A stretch of DNA of 54,834 nt. Source: Acidobacteriota bacterium. GTDB lineage: Bacteria; Acidobacteriota; Terriglobia; Versatilivoradales; Versatilivoraceae. The notes beneath the pieces were generated by a model. That model was given only the letters and a program-made list of their open reading frames with translations. It made no database searches and was not told the DNA's origin. This document shows positions 33,605 through 41,824 of this stretch, in pieces. Made by a program: the position numbers and the translations under genes. Each line of letters opens with the position of its first letter. The first letter of the stretch is position 1. The stretch is taken from NCBI GenBank assembly GCA_022616615.1, contig JAKEER010000411.1:1-54834 (forward strand), given 5' to 3'.

Positions 33605-35545
33605 GTGAGCAGGAGTAAGATTGACTGCATGAACGACGGAAGCGTTTCAACGGCCCAGGAAATCGAGAGCCCGATTGCTCCCTCGGGATTGGAAGAGCCG
33701 GAAGAACACCAAACGCTCTCAGAGCATCAATTTGCCAAAAAGATTTGCGGCAGCAAGGACCGGTTTGTCCTTTTCCTCATTTTGGGCCTGACGGTCCTTC
33801 TGTATCTCGGCTCTCTCCCGAAAGAATTCACAAATTGGGATGATCAGGAATACGTCGTTAAGAACCCCTTCATTCGGTCTTTCTCGCTGGCGAATCTGAA
33901 CAGGATTGTCAGCGAACCTTATTTCGCCAACTATGCTCCCGTCACGTTGTTGTCTTATGCATTGGACTACAAACTCTGGAAGCTGAATCCAACGGGTTAC
34001 CATTTCCATAACGTTGTTCTCCACCTGGCCTGTGTCTGGGTTTTGTTTTCGTTGCTTGGCCGGATGGGATTGCCTCGAATCGCGGTCTTAATCGTTGTCT
34101 GCCTGTTTGCCATTCATCCCGTCAATGTCGAGTCGGTCAGTTGGGCCTCGGAACGAAAGAACCTCCTAGCGACGCTATTCTTTCTGCTTTCACTGGACCA
34201 GTACAGCCGTTACTCCCACGAGCGTTCAAATCTCAACTACCTCCTCTCGTTGCTTTGTTTCCTGCTGTCCATCCTTGCAAAGGCCAGCACGATTGTGGCG
34301 CCGCTTGCCTTTGTGGCTTTCGATTATTGTTTCAGTAGGAAGAAACTTCGAGACCTGAGTCTTTACGACAAGCTCCCATTCATCGCGTTTGCGGAGATTC
34401 ATGCTTTCTTCTCCATCCATGCGGCCGGTGTCGTAGGAGCTTTGACGTCTTATCACAAGGGCGGTGCTCTCTTGAGCCTGATCGCCTGCGGGCAATTGTT
34501 CAAAGACTACCTGGTCCTTTTGTTTTGGCCTAAGAATCTCGATCCTCTTATCCTTCCCGAGGCTTTTCCGGCTTTTAGGCAAATAACGCTTTGGCTGCAG
34601 TTTTTTCTCGGTGGAGCCACGCTGGCCATTCTCTTTAGGCTCAGCCGGAAGCTTTTCTTCTGGTGCAGTTTCTTTGTCATCTTTCTGATACCGGTGCTTA
34701 ACGTTATTCCGCTGCCGGTCATGATGGCGCATCGCTATCTCTACATTCCGCAAATTGGAATCTGGGTCATTTTTGGTCTTTCCTTGCATTGGCTGGTTCA
34801 GATTCTTAAACCGTTCCAACTCGCCAGGGTGACGACCTGGGGGCTGCTTGGGTGCTGGCTGATGTTCCTCGCTTATCAAACTTTCGAACATGCCAAGGTT
34901 TACCGCAACAGCTACAGTTTGTGGTCGCACGCGATCGAAAAGAACTTCTTCAATGCGCTGGCTCACTGCAACTTGGGCTATTGGTACGACGAGAAAAAAA
35001 TGGTGGGAAATTCCGGCCGTGAGCACTTCACCGCGCTGATGATTGCGCCCAAGTTTTACTACTCGCTTAGCGGGCTTGCGACCTACTACTACGAAAAGGG
35101 CAAGTTAGATCTGGCGATTGATACCCTGTACAAGGGATTGAACACAAAACCGGATTCGAAGGAGATACTCAATAACCTGGGGAAAGTGCTGGTTGCCAAG
35201 GGGCAAACACGCCGCGGCTTGTTCATGTTCTTTAGAGCGTCGTACGCCAATCCAAAAAGCCCGGAGGCCTTCAACAATATCGTGGTCTGGTATATTCGTG
35301 CGAACTTGCCCGAGGCAGCTCTTGAAGTTGCTCAGACTATGGTGAAGAACTTCCCTGAGTCTTCCGTGGGCTATTTTCGGGTTGGACAAGCCTTGGAGGC
35401 TCGAGGCGACCTCGAGGGCGCCCTCAAGGTCTGGGAAGAAAGCAAACGAAAGCCGGTCATAGAAGAGCACGTGTTGAAGATGATTGATGAAAAAATGATT
35501 GCTGCACAACAGAAGCTAGCACAAAAGGCGCTGCCGGGATCTTGA
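33605..35545 (+). CDS. TMTC-like GT-C membrane protein with TPR domain (copy 1)
   Basis: A 646-residue protein with a charged N-terminal tail (1-50), a polytopic region of about 10 helices (51-435) and a TPR C-terminus (about 440-640). Just after helix 1 comes EFTNWDDQEYVVKNP (residues 75-89), where the acidic pair is in the position of the GT-C catalytic Asp. HPVNVESVSWASERKN at 171-186 matches the HPxHxESVxWxxGRxD motif of animal TMTC1-4 and their bacterial relatives. TPR units include KFYYSLSGLATYYYEKGKLD and KEILNNLGKVLVAKGQTRRG. In animals this architecture O-mannosylates proteins. In bacteria the substrate is unknown. Start GTG 33605 or ATG 33629. Confidence 0.82.
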   Translation: MSRSKIDCMNDGSVSTAQEIESPIAPSGLEEPEEHQTLSEHQFAKKICGSKDRFVLFLILGLTVLLYLGSLPKEFTNWDDQEYVVKNPFIRSFSLANLNRIVSEPYFANYAPVTLLSYALDYKLWKLNPTGYHFHNVVLHLACVWVLFSLLGRMGLPRIAVLIVVCLFAIHPVNVESVSWASERKNLLATLFFLLSLDQYSRYSHERSNLNYLLSLLCFLLSILAKASTIVAPLAFVAFDYCFSRKKLRDLSLYDKLPFIAFAEIHAFFSIHAAGVVGALTSYHKGGALLSLIACGQLFKDYLVLLFWPKNLDPLILPEAFPAFRQITLWLQFFLGGATLAILFRLSRKLFFWCSFFVIFLIPVLNVIPLPVMMAHRYLYIPQIGIWVIFGLSLHWLVQILKPFQLARVTTWGLLGCWLMFLAYQTFEHAKVYRNSYSLWSHAIEKNFFNALAHCNLGYWYDEKKMVGNSGREHFTALMIAPKFYYSLSGLATYYYEKGKLDLAIDTLYKGLNTKPDSKEILNNLGKVLVAKGQTRRGLFMFFRASYANPKSPEAFNNIVVWYIRANLPEAALEVAQTMVKNFPESSVGYFRVGQALEARGDLEGALKVWEESKRKPVIEEHVLKMIDEKMIAAQQKLAQKALPGS

Positions 35546-35766
35546 GCGCCAGAACCAAAGAGGCGGGCAGACCGCCATTCGAACGGAGTTCCGTCATTTC
35601 CGCGAAAGAACGTCATCCCGGCGGATAGTAAGACGGTGCGGGAATCCAGTGTTCTCCCGATAGCGATCTGGATTCCCGCTTTCGCGGGAATGACACAACA
35701 AAGGGGTCAAATTGGGAGGCGGTCTGAGGACAGCCGCCCAGAATCTTATTGCTAAACTCTGCGCAC
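35546..35766. repeat. Nested inverted-repeat element
   Basis: Outer arms: 35593-35608 (gtcatttccgcgaaag) with 35679-35694, 15 of 16 matching. Inner arms: 35638-35649 (gcgggaatccag) with 35668-35679, 12 of 12. The consensus ggattcccgctttcgcgggaatgac is a widespread intergenic repeat type in bacterial genomes. It separates the TMTC-like gene from the ligase-like gene. Confidence 0.88.
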
Positions 35767-37668
35767 ATGGACGCCGGTTCGAATGCCAACGCTGGCCTTT
35801 CTCCCCAGAATCAACTGTCGCTCCTTGCACTGATTCTCGCAGCGCTCTCCGCCAATCTTCTCTATCCAGGAGAAGTCTTCTTTCAAGCAAAGTACCTCCT
35901 GATATTCGCATCCGTTTCGAGCCTGCTGGTGGTGAGTGCAAGTCTTCTCAGAGAACGCCAGCTGCCACCTGGCTTCAGAACTGTGTTCGCCCTGCTGATT
36001 CCCCTGATCCTGACTGCCCCTTCATTCTGGACGTCCGTCAATCGATCGCACAGCCTGGAAGTGCTGTGGCTCTTCTGCGCTTATGCCTGTCTTTATGCGT
36101 CGCTGCGTTTGATGGATCTCAGCCGGAGCGCGATCATCTCCTCACTGCTTGTGTTGACCTGGGTAGCTTGTGTCGTCAGTGTGCATGCTCTCTACCAATC
36201 CTTCTTTGGCCTTGAGCGGCTAGCGAAAACGGTTCAAGAGGCGGGCCTCCTGGACGAGAGTTTCCGGTTCAGCCTTCTCGGACGCGTCTCAAGCAAACGC
36301 GTGTTTGCCAACTTTACGTTGCCTAACACGCTCGCCGGATTCATTTCGATGCTGCTGCCCATCAATGTTTTCTTTCTCTATCACTCCCTTCGCGGCCCTG
36401 GAACGGATTGGCCCCTGGGGTCCGCCCCGCTCCGCAAGCTTTGTCATGGTGTCCTGCCTGCGGGGCTGTTTGCGATTCAACTCATCCTTCAGCTCTGTGT
36501 TTTGACTCTGACGCAATCCTTTGGAGGCTGGGTGTGCGTTTGTGGTTCATTTGTCTTTCTGGGCTTCCAACTCTTGCGGCGACGGAAAATACCCTGGGCA
36601 CGAATCGCAGTGGTCTGCGTCGCTCTGCTTGGGGGAATGAGCCTCTGGCTCTACTGGTTAAGCAGTCGAAGAGGATTTGCTCTTTGGGATGTCTACCATT
36701 CCCAGAATCCCATCAGCTTGCGATGGATCAACTACGAAACGGCTCTGCGTATTTTTTTAGATTTTCCAGTAACCGGTGTGGGATTGGGAAACTACGGCGG
36801 CGTCAACCCTGTCTATCAGAGCGCTCCGAAATACGTGACTCAATATGCACACAACACACCTCTGCAACTGCTGTCAGAATGCGGACTTTTTTTCCTGGGA
36901 TTAGTTGCCATTTGTCTCTGGTGGATGGCAAGGAAAGGGCAGGTGAGTGACCCCACTCCTCAGAACGCTGGTCGCGAGCGTGACCTTTTGCGGACGTGTT
37001 TGCAGGCAGCACTTTGTGCCTGGTTCCTTCACAATCTCCTTGACATTGATTTCTATTTCTCCAGTTTGGGCGCTTTGGGAGTCTTCTTGCTGGGAATTCT
37101 CGGCCATGTCCAGCCCAGGGATCGCATGGGTTCCAAATTCACCGGAAGCTCTCATGCCGCGAGCGGCTTGACCCTATTTTCCCCTTTGCGAAGGGGAATC
37201 CTGGTGGGCGTCTTCATTCTCCAAATCACTCTCTTATTCTTTTCTATTCGGAGCTTTCTGGCACACACCTCTACCTCGCTGGCGATCGATTCGATTGAAA
37301 CCAAGAATTTCGCAGAGGCAGAAAAATGGCTCGAGTGGGCCACTGTGCTTAACCCTCAGGAAGCTCAAGTGTTCATCACCAAAGCCAAGATTCATTACAT
37401 CAGGGCACTGGAGTCAGGCCTGCGAGGGCCTTCGCTGCTCAGTCCCCTGAGAGCAGCCTTTGAACGTGCAACTAGAGTCGATCCTTATAACTCTCAGCAT
37501 CATTTTGAACTCAGCAAGGTTCTGGGGGAACTCAATGAACCAGTGCTAGCAGAACAAGCCAGACAGCGCGCCATCGAGCTATTTCCCTCTGAAATAAAGT
37601 ATAAGGAAAGGACGCCAGAGACCTTAGCCCCAGCAACAGGCTCCACGAAGACTGTAACAAACCGCTGA
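35767..37668 (+). CDS. O-antigen ligase/polymerase-like protein with TPR tail
   Basis: A 633-residue polytopic membrane protein (about 10-12 helices, residues 15-510) followed by a short TPR region (about 515-610, for example EAEKWLEWATVLNPQEAQVF). The Wzy_C/WaaL pattern is visible: a large periplasmic loop with RVFANFTLPNTLAGFISMLL, then SLRWINYETALRIFLDFPVTG, VGLGNYG, and the periplasmic YAHNTPLQLLSECGLFFLGL with the conserved His. Members polymerise O-units, ligate them to lipid A core, or (PglL/TfpO) transfer glycans to pilins. It lies directly upstream of two pilin genes. A hairpin of the dispersed repeat type lies inside its coding region at 37179-37198. Confidence 0.83.
   Translation: MDAGSNANAGLSPQNQLSLLALILAALSANLLYPGEVFFQAKYLLIFASVSSLLVVSASLLRERQLPPGFRTVFALLIPLILTAPSFWTSVNRSHSLEVLWLFCAYACLYASLRLMDLSRSAIISSLLVLTWVACVVSVHALYQSFFGLERLAKTVQEAGLLDESFRFSLLGRVSSKRVFANFTLPNTLAGFISMLLPINVFFLYHSLRGPGTDWPLGSAPLRKLCHGVLPAGLFAIQLILQLCVLTLTQSFGGWVCVCGSFVFLGFQLLRRRKIPWARIAVVCVALLGGMSLWLYWLSSRRGFALWDVYHSQNPISLRWINYETALRIFLDFPVTGVGLGNYGGVNPVYQSAPKYVTQYAHNTPLQLLSECGLFFLGLVAICLWWMARKGQVSDPTPQNAGRERDLLRTCLQAALCAWFLHNLLDIDFYFSSLGALGVFLLGILGHVQPRDRMGSKFTGSSHAASGLTLFSPLRRGILVGVFILQITLLFFSIRSFLAHTSTSLAIDSIETKNFAEAEKWLEWATVLNPQEAQVFITKAKIHYIRALESGLRGPSLLSPLRAAFERATRVDPYNSQHHFELSKVLGELNEPVLAEQARQRAIELFPSEIKYKERTPETLAPATGSTKTVTNR
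37179..37198. repeat. Hairpin of the dispersed family inside a gene
   Basis: Perfect 8-base arms ttcccctt (37179-37186) and aaggggaa (37191-37198) with a tgcg loop, within the ligase-like gene, encoding part of the LFSPLRRGILVG stretch in a loop between helices. It resembles the intergenic copies at 265 and 25137. Confidence 0.6.
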
Positions 37669-37842
37669 CAAGTTTTGTCACATCGCATGACCTTGAACAA
37701 AACGGCAGAGCGAAGGAAATGAAAAGCGTTCTTGATTCAGGTGTAATATTTTGAACAAAATAGCAGTGATCCCTGCAACGATTTAGTTAAAGGCAAGAGC
37801 AACGGACGCCGAAATGCTTAGCGTGGAGGGGAAGCGAAGATT
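37666..37842 (+). promoter_or_regulatory. Pilin upstream region with palindrome and direct repeats
   Basis: The palindrome tgacaa-gtt-ttgtca lies at 37666-37680, overlapping the stop codon of the upstream gene. A 16-base direct repeat, ttgaacaaaacggcag (37693-37708) and ttgaacaaaatagcag (37751-37766), has 14 of 16 matching at a 58-base offset. A TAATAT hexamer at 37744-37749 could be a -10 box, but no convincing -35 is in place. No sigma-54 GG...GC pair was found. The paired sites may bind a regulator of pilin expression. Confidence 0.5.
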
Positions 37843-38361
37843 ATGGCGATCGACACAACAACAAGGCAAGACCAAGGTTTCGAGATGACAATCACACGTC
37901 AGGGACACAATCCAAGGTTGGCTGAAGCAAAGCAGAAGGGATTCTCGCTTCTCGAACTGCTGATCGTCCTCACCATCATGCTTATTGTTGCTGCCGTCGC
38001 GGTTCCTAATTACATGGGTTCGCGCGCTCGAGCCAACGAAGCTGCAGCTGCAGCCTCAGTGCGAGCCATCATCAGCGCACAAAACCTGTATCGCAATACC
38101 CATGGTAACTACACGGAGCTGATAACTTTGGGAGGAGATTTCCTGACCGATCAGAAACTAGCCTCCGGATCCAAGAGCGGCTACAACTATGTCTCTGATC
38201 CCGGCGTCGCTGTTGCCCTGAACTTCAGTGTGGAAGCAACACCCGCGTTATCGCTGGGACCATCCCGTACTGGAGTGCGGCACTACTATGGAGACGAGTC
38301 GGCTGTCGTGCGTTTCAACTTGACGGGTTCTGCCAGTTCAAGCAGTCCCCCAATTCAGTAA
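37843..38361 (+). CDS. Type IV major-pilin-like protein (first of tandem pair)
   Basis: A 172-residue pilin. Prepilin cleavage at QKG|FSLLELLIVLTIMLIVAAVAVPNY (G33|F34) with Glu at +5, the class IVa pattern. From ATG 37843 the leader is 33 residues, unusually long. An internal ATG at 37885 would give a 19-residue leader but has no ribosome binding site, while GGAGGG lies upstream of 37843. No cysteines, so no disulfide-bounded D-region. The C-terminus is Ser/Pro-rich (TGSASSSSPPIQ). The sequence is clearly paralogous to the next gene (shared LYR(N/S)T(H/Q)G and GSxSGY motifs). Confidence 0.88.
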   Translation: MAIDTTTRQDQGFEMTITRQGHNPRLAEAKQKGFSLLELLIVLTIMLIVAAVAVPNYMGSRARANEAAAAASVRAIISAQNLYRNTHGNYTELITLGGDFLTDQKLASGSKSGYNYVSDPGVAVALNFSVEATPALSLGPSRTGVRHYYGDESAVVRFNLTGSASSSSPPIQ

Positions 38362-38437
38362 GTTTTCCGGACTCATGAATTTTGTTGCGGTACTTTCTAT
38401 AACGGTAGAGTCAAACAAAAAAAGGAGAAAACACAAA

Positions 38438-38899
38438 ATGAAGAAAGGCAAGAACAAGAAGAAGAATCAAGGATTCTCGCTGATCGAGTTGCTGATCGTG
38501 GTTGCCATCATCTTGATTATCGCGGCAATCGCAATCCCCAACCTGCTGAGAGCTCGTCGCTCGGCGAATGAAGGGTCAGCCACGGCTTCGATGCGCACCA
38601 TCGGCAGCGGGGAGTTGCTCTACCGCTCGACTCAGGGCGCTTTTGGGACTCTGGCCCAACTGCAGGCCGATAGCATTATTGACAATGTGCTTGGCAGCGG
38701 AACTAAGAGTGGCTACTCCTTCACCGCAGCGGCCGGAGCGGGTGCTCTTTCCGCCACCGAGTTCGATTCTCGCGGCACACCGCTCAGCTCTACCGGCGCC
38801 ACTGCCACCGGTCTGCGGAACTTCTTCGTTGATGCAACGCAGGTGGTTCGTTTCAGCACAACGGCAGCCGCCAGTTCAACCTCGAGCGCCATCGACTAA
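38438..38899 (+). CDS. pilA: Type IV major-pilin-like protein (second of tandem pair)
   Basis: A 153-residue pilin with a 12-residue basic leader, NQG|FSLIELLIVVAIILIIAAIAI, Glu at +5, then PNLLRARRSANEGSA. The ribosome binding site AAGGAG (38422-38427) fixes ATG 38438. The extension from 38375 is rejected. No cysteines. The tail is rich in small hydroxylated residues (TAAASSTSSAID), a plausible O-glycosylation zone. A strong terminator 21 bases after the stop supports high expression and makes this the likelier major subunit. Confidence 0.93.
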   Translation: MKKGKNKKKNQGFSLIELLIVVAIILIIAAIAIPNLLRARRSANEGSATASMRTIGSGELLYRSTQGAFGTLAQLQADSIIDNVLGSGTKSGYSFTAAAGAGALSATEFDSRGTPLSSTGATATGLRNFFVDATQVVRFSTTAAASSTSSAID

Positions 38900-38920
38900 G
38901 CGTTCGAGCAGGCTTAACCT

Positions 38921-38954
38921 AAAGTGGGCGGAGAGGATTCTCTCCGCCCACTTT
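38921..38954 (+). terminator. Intrinsic terminator after pilin genes
   Basis: A 15-base perfect stem pairs 38921-38935 (aaagtgggcggagag) with 38940-38954, with a gatt loop, and is followed by tttgtctt. The A/T ends on both arms would let it work in either direction. It is the clearest intrinsic terminator in the window. Confidence 0.92.
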
Positions 38955-39036
38955 TGTCTTGGACTCATCCCTTCTTCACGCCCGACCCAAAATTAGGATA
39001 TAAATCGCCGAGATTCGCTCCTCCTGAACGTGGTTT

Positions 39037-39987
39037 ATGTCTGTCGTCATATCTACGCGAAATCTCAGCAAAATCTATCGGACCGGCTTCTGGAAGACAA
39101 AAACCTTCTGCGGTTTGGACCGCCTGAATCTCGAGGTCCGCGAAAACGAGATATTCGGCTACTTGGGACCAAACGGCGCCGGCAAATCGACCACGTTGAA
39201 GTTACTCATGTCACTGATTTACCCTAGCACTGGCGACGCTGAAGTGTTGGGTAAGTCCGTTTATGACATCTCAACACGAAGCCAGATTGGCTTTCTTCCT
39301 GAGCATCCTTATTTTTACGAGTACCTGACAGCCGAGGAGTTTCTTGGCTTCATGGCAAGAATTTTCGGCTATTCCTCCTCCATCGTTCGGGACAAAGTGG
39401 AATACTTTCTTAAACTGGTTGACGTGTTCCACGCCCGGAAAATGCAACTGCGCAAGTTCTCAAAAGGAATGATTCAGCGCGTCGGCATTGCTCAGGCATT
39501 ATTGAACGACCCCAAAGTCATTTTCCTGGATGAACCGATGTCTGGTTTGGACCCCATCGGACGGCGCGAGGTGAGAGATCTGATACTGCGATTGAAAAAG
39601 GAAGGTCGCACGGTTTTCTTTTCGACACATATATTGAATGACGTCGAGACGCTGTGCGACCGAGTGGCTATTTTGAATCGCGGCCAATTGGTTGGGACGG
39701 GAAGCTTCAGCCAACTGGTTTCTCAGGAGGTTAAACATCTAGAACTCGTGATTTCCGGAATCGGCTTGACTGCTGTTCGTCAAATGGCTGGACCCCAGGT
39801 TCCAGTTCACGAAAGCGGGGCGACGCTGAGGCTGGAATTGGACCATCATGCTCCAATGGCTGCCTTGGTGGAAAGAGTTGAGAAGGCTGGCGGCAAGATC
39901 ATTTCGCTGAACCCGGTGCGTCAAACCATGGAAGACTACTTCCTGAAGTTGGTTAGCGAATCTCCCTCCGTCGGCCCAAAAGGCTAG
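39037..39987 (+). CDS. ABC transporter ATP-binding protein (PilH-like context)
   Basis: A 316-residue ABC ATPase. Walker A GPNGAGKST at about residues 45-53. The signature is KFSKGMIQRVGIAQAL in place of LSGGQ, with the Ser-Lys-Gly form common in the CcmA/NatA export subfamily. Walker B VIFLDEPMSGLDP, and switch His in FFSTHILNDVE. The C-terminal 80 residues are a family extension. It is followed by a permease and TPR protein. In Myxococcus, an ABC transporter (PilGHI) is needed for pilus formation. The position right after the pilins makes a similar role plausible here. The cargo is unknown. Confidence 0.9.
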   Translation: MSVVISTRNLSKIYRTGFWKTKTFCGLDRLNLEVRENEIFGYLGPNGAGKSTTLKLLMSLIYPSTGDAEVLGKSVYDISTRSQIGFLPEHPYFYEYLTAEEFLGFMARIFGYSSSIVRDKVEYFLKLVDVFHARKMQLRKFSKGMIQRVGIAQALLNDPKVIFLDEPMSGLDPIGRREVRDLILRLKKEGRTVFFSTHILNDVETLCDRVAILNRGQLVGTGSFSQLVSQEVKHLELVISGIGLTAVRQMAGPQVPVHESGATLRLELDHHAPMAALVERVEKAGGKIISLNPVRQTMEDYFLKLVSESPSVGPKG

Positions 39988-40152
39988 ATCTTCACATCCC
40001 GTGTCTGAATCTTGCAGTCAATCGCGCTAGGATCTTGGCGAGAATGAAACGTGTCGTTCCGAGTGAACTGGCAGCGCCGGGCAATGTCCTGACGCCGCCA
40101 GCTGCAGAGGCATTTCAGGCTGAAACCAACAGGATCGATTCAATCGCAAAGT

Positions 40153-40926
40153 ATGAAAGTCTTTCATATTGCCCAAAACACTTTCAAAGAATGCGTTCGA
40201 GATAAGATTCTCTACAATCTTGTGATCTTTGCGGTGCTTATCATCGTCAGTTCACTGATCTTGGGAACAATCACGATTGGCGACGTCAAACAAATCATTG
40301 TCAATTTGGGTCTCAGCACTCTCTCGCTGTTTGGGACACTGATTGCCATTTTCATCGGCATTCAACTCGTTTATAAGGAAATCGATAAGAAGACCATCTA
40401 CAGCTTGCTTTCAAAACCGGTGGCAAGATATGAGTTTATCCTGGGAAAATACTTTGGCCTGACTTTGACACTCCTGGTGAATGTCTCAGTGATGCTGCTG
40501 GGAATTTACGCTTCAATCTTGTACCTGCGGCGTTCCTTCGAATTGTCAGACTTCTACGTGCTGCTGGCTGGACTCCTCATCCTTGTTCAGTTGATGCTCG
40601 TGACTGCCATCGCCCTATTCTTTTCCACTTTCTCCACACCGGCTCTTTCAGCTCTCTTCACCTTTTCTGTGTATGTCATCGGGCACTTCAACTCCGACAT
40701 TCGGCAATATGGGCTTTCGAGTGATTCAGTGTTCGTCAAGATTCTGTCGTCAGGGCTCTATTTCCTTGTGCCGAACTTTGGGAACTTCAACATTATTTCC
40801 GATACAGCCCATGGCCGGTTTTTGGGCGGGCATCTCTACGCTCTGTCTTTGTCGTATGGGGCGGTGTATTCGGGCTGCATGATCTTGCTGGCCATCCTCG
40901 TGTTTCAGCGCAGAAATTTCAAATGA
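40153..40926 (+). CDS. ABC transporter permease (PilI-like context)
   Basis: A 257-residue integral membrane protein with six predicted helices, of the ABC-2/NatB-like class. It has the N-terminal FHIAQNTFKECVRDKILYNL, the coupling segment VYKEIDKKTIYSLLSKPVAR and YEFILGKYFGLTLTLLVNVS. It partners the ATPase upstream (165-base gap) and the TPR protein downstream. The last codons and stop lie in the first copy of a 17-base direct repeat (40911-40927 / 40934-40950). Confidence 0.88.
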   Translation: MKVFHIAQNTFKECVRDKILYNLVIFAVLIIVSSLILGTITIGDVKQIIVNLGLSTLSLFGTLIAIFIGIQLVYKEIDKKTIYSLLSKPVARYEFILGKYFGLTLTLLVNVSVMLLGIYASILYLRRSFELSDFYVLLAGLLILVQLMLVTAIALFFSTFSTPALSALFTFSVYVIGHFNSDIRQYGLSSDSVFVKILSSGLYFLVPNFGNFNIISDTAHGRFLGGHLYALSLSYGAVYSGCMILLAILVFQRRNFK

Positions 40927-40945
40927 GGCGCCCCAGAAATCTCAA

Positions 40946-41803
40946 ATGAGAATGCTGTTTGCGATTTGCCTAGGTATGGCGGGCCTGGGAGTCTATAGGC
41001 TGCAGTCAGCCATCGATCAGCGAATTGGGCTATTTCGTTCCACCGAGGAGGTTCTATATCTTCCGTCGGGCAAAGTTATCAAGGCCCTGTCGCTTGGGCA
41101 CAGGGGCTTGCTAGCGGACATCTATTGGATGCGGGCCGTACAGTATTACGGCGGGAAACGGCTGCACGATGACAAACGCTTCGATCTCTTGGAACCTCTT
41201 CTTCAGATCGCCACGACGCTGGATCCTCAGCTCATGCACGCCTACCGTTTCGGTTCTGTGTTCCTATCTGAAGCAGCGCCGATAGGCGCCAATCAACCCG
41301 AGAAGGCTCTAGCCCTCCTGCGCAGGGGCATTGAGCATAATCCCGAGGAATGGCAGCTCTACCGTGACCTTGGATTTACTTACTACTGGTATCTGAAGGA
41401 CTGCAAGTCTGCCGCAGATGCGTTTCTGCAAGGCAGCCGCAACCCAAAGGCCGCCCGCTGGATGAAAACCTTCGCGGCCGAACTCCTGGGAAAGGGAGGC
41501 AACAGGAACTCAGCCAAGTTCCTGTGGCAGGAAGTGTACGACACTTCAGAAAATCAGCAGATGAAAGCTAACGCCCTCGAGCACCTGCTGAAACTAACGG
41601 CTGAGGAAGAAATCGAACAGCTGCAAGACTTGGTCGAGAAAGTCGAGACCAAGATTGGAAGGAAAGTGGCGTCGCTCGAAGAACTGGTGCAACTGGGCAT
41701 TTTCAAGCAATTGCCTCTCGATCCTAAAGGCTTTGCCTACGTTCTGGATGCCCAAATGGGAAAAGTTGGTCTTTCACCAGCCAGCACGATTCGACGCTTT
41801 TAG
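40946..41803 (+). CDS. TPR-repeat protein with membrane anchor (PilG-like context)
   Basis: A 285-residue protein with an N-terminal hydrophobic segment (about residues 2-18) and tetratricopeptide-like helices, e.g. PEKALALLRRGIEHNPEEWQ, FTYYWYLKDCKSAADAFLQG, and NAKFLWQEVY-like units. A highly conserved-looking SLGHRGLLADIYWMRAVQYYG stretch lies near residues 50-70. A charged coiled coil LTAEEEIEQLQDLVEKVET lies near 225. It likely works with the preceding ABC pair. The start codon lies in the second copy of a short direct repeat. Confidence 0.75.
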   Translation: MRMLFAICLGMAGLGVYRLQSAIDQRIGLFRSTEEVLYLPSGKVIKALSLGHRGLLADIYWMRAVQYYGGKRLHDDKRFDLLEPLLQIATTLDPQLMHAYRFGSVFLSEAAPIGANQPEKALALLRRGIEHNPEEWQLYRDLGFTYYWYLKDCKSAADAFLQGSRNPKAARWMKTFAAELLGKGGNRNSAKFLWQEVYDTSENQQMKANALEHLLKLTAEEEIEQLQDLVEKVETKIGRKVASLEELVQLGIFKQLPLDPKGFAYVLDAQMGKVGLSPASTIRRF

Positions 41804-41824
41804 CAATCCGCCTCGCTGTTCTCA

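Noticed and set aside
37681-37842. Sigma-54 promoter for the pilins
   Set aside because: No GG/GC pair with the right 10-base spacing was found, so this usual pilA promoter type is not supported here.
40044-40206. Short ORF beginning MKRVVPSELAAPGNV upstream of the permease
   Set aside because: About 53 codons, overlaps the permease start in another phase, no ribosome binding site and no recognised family. Left as unsupported.
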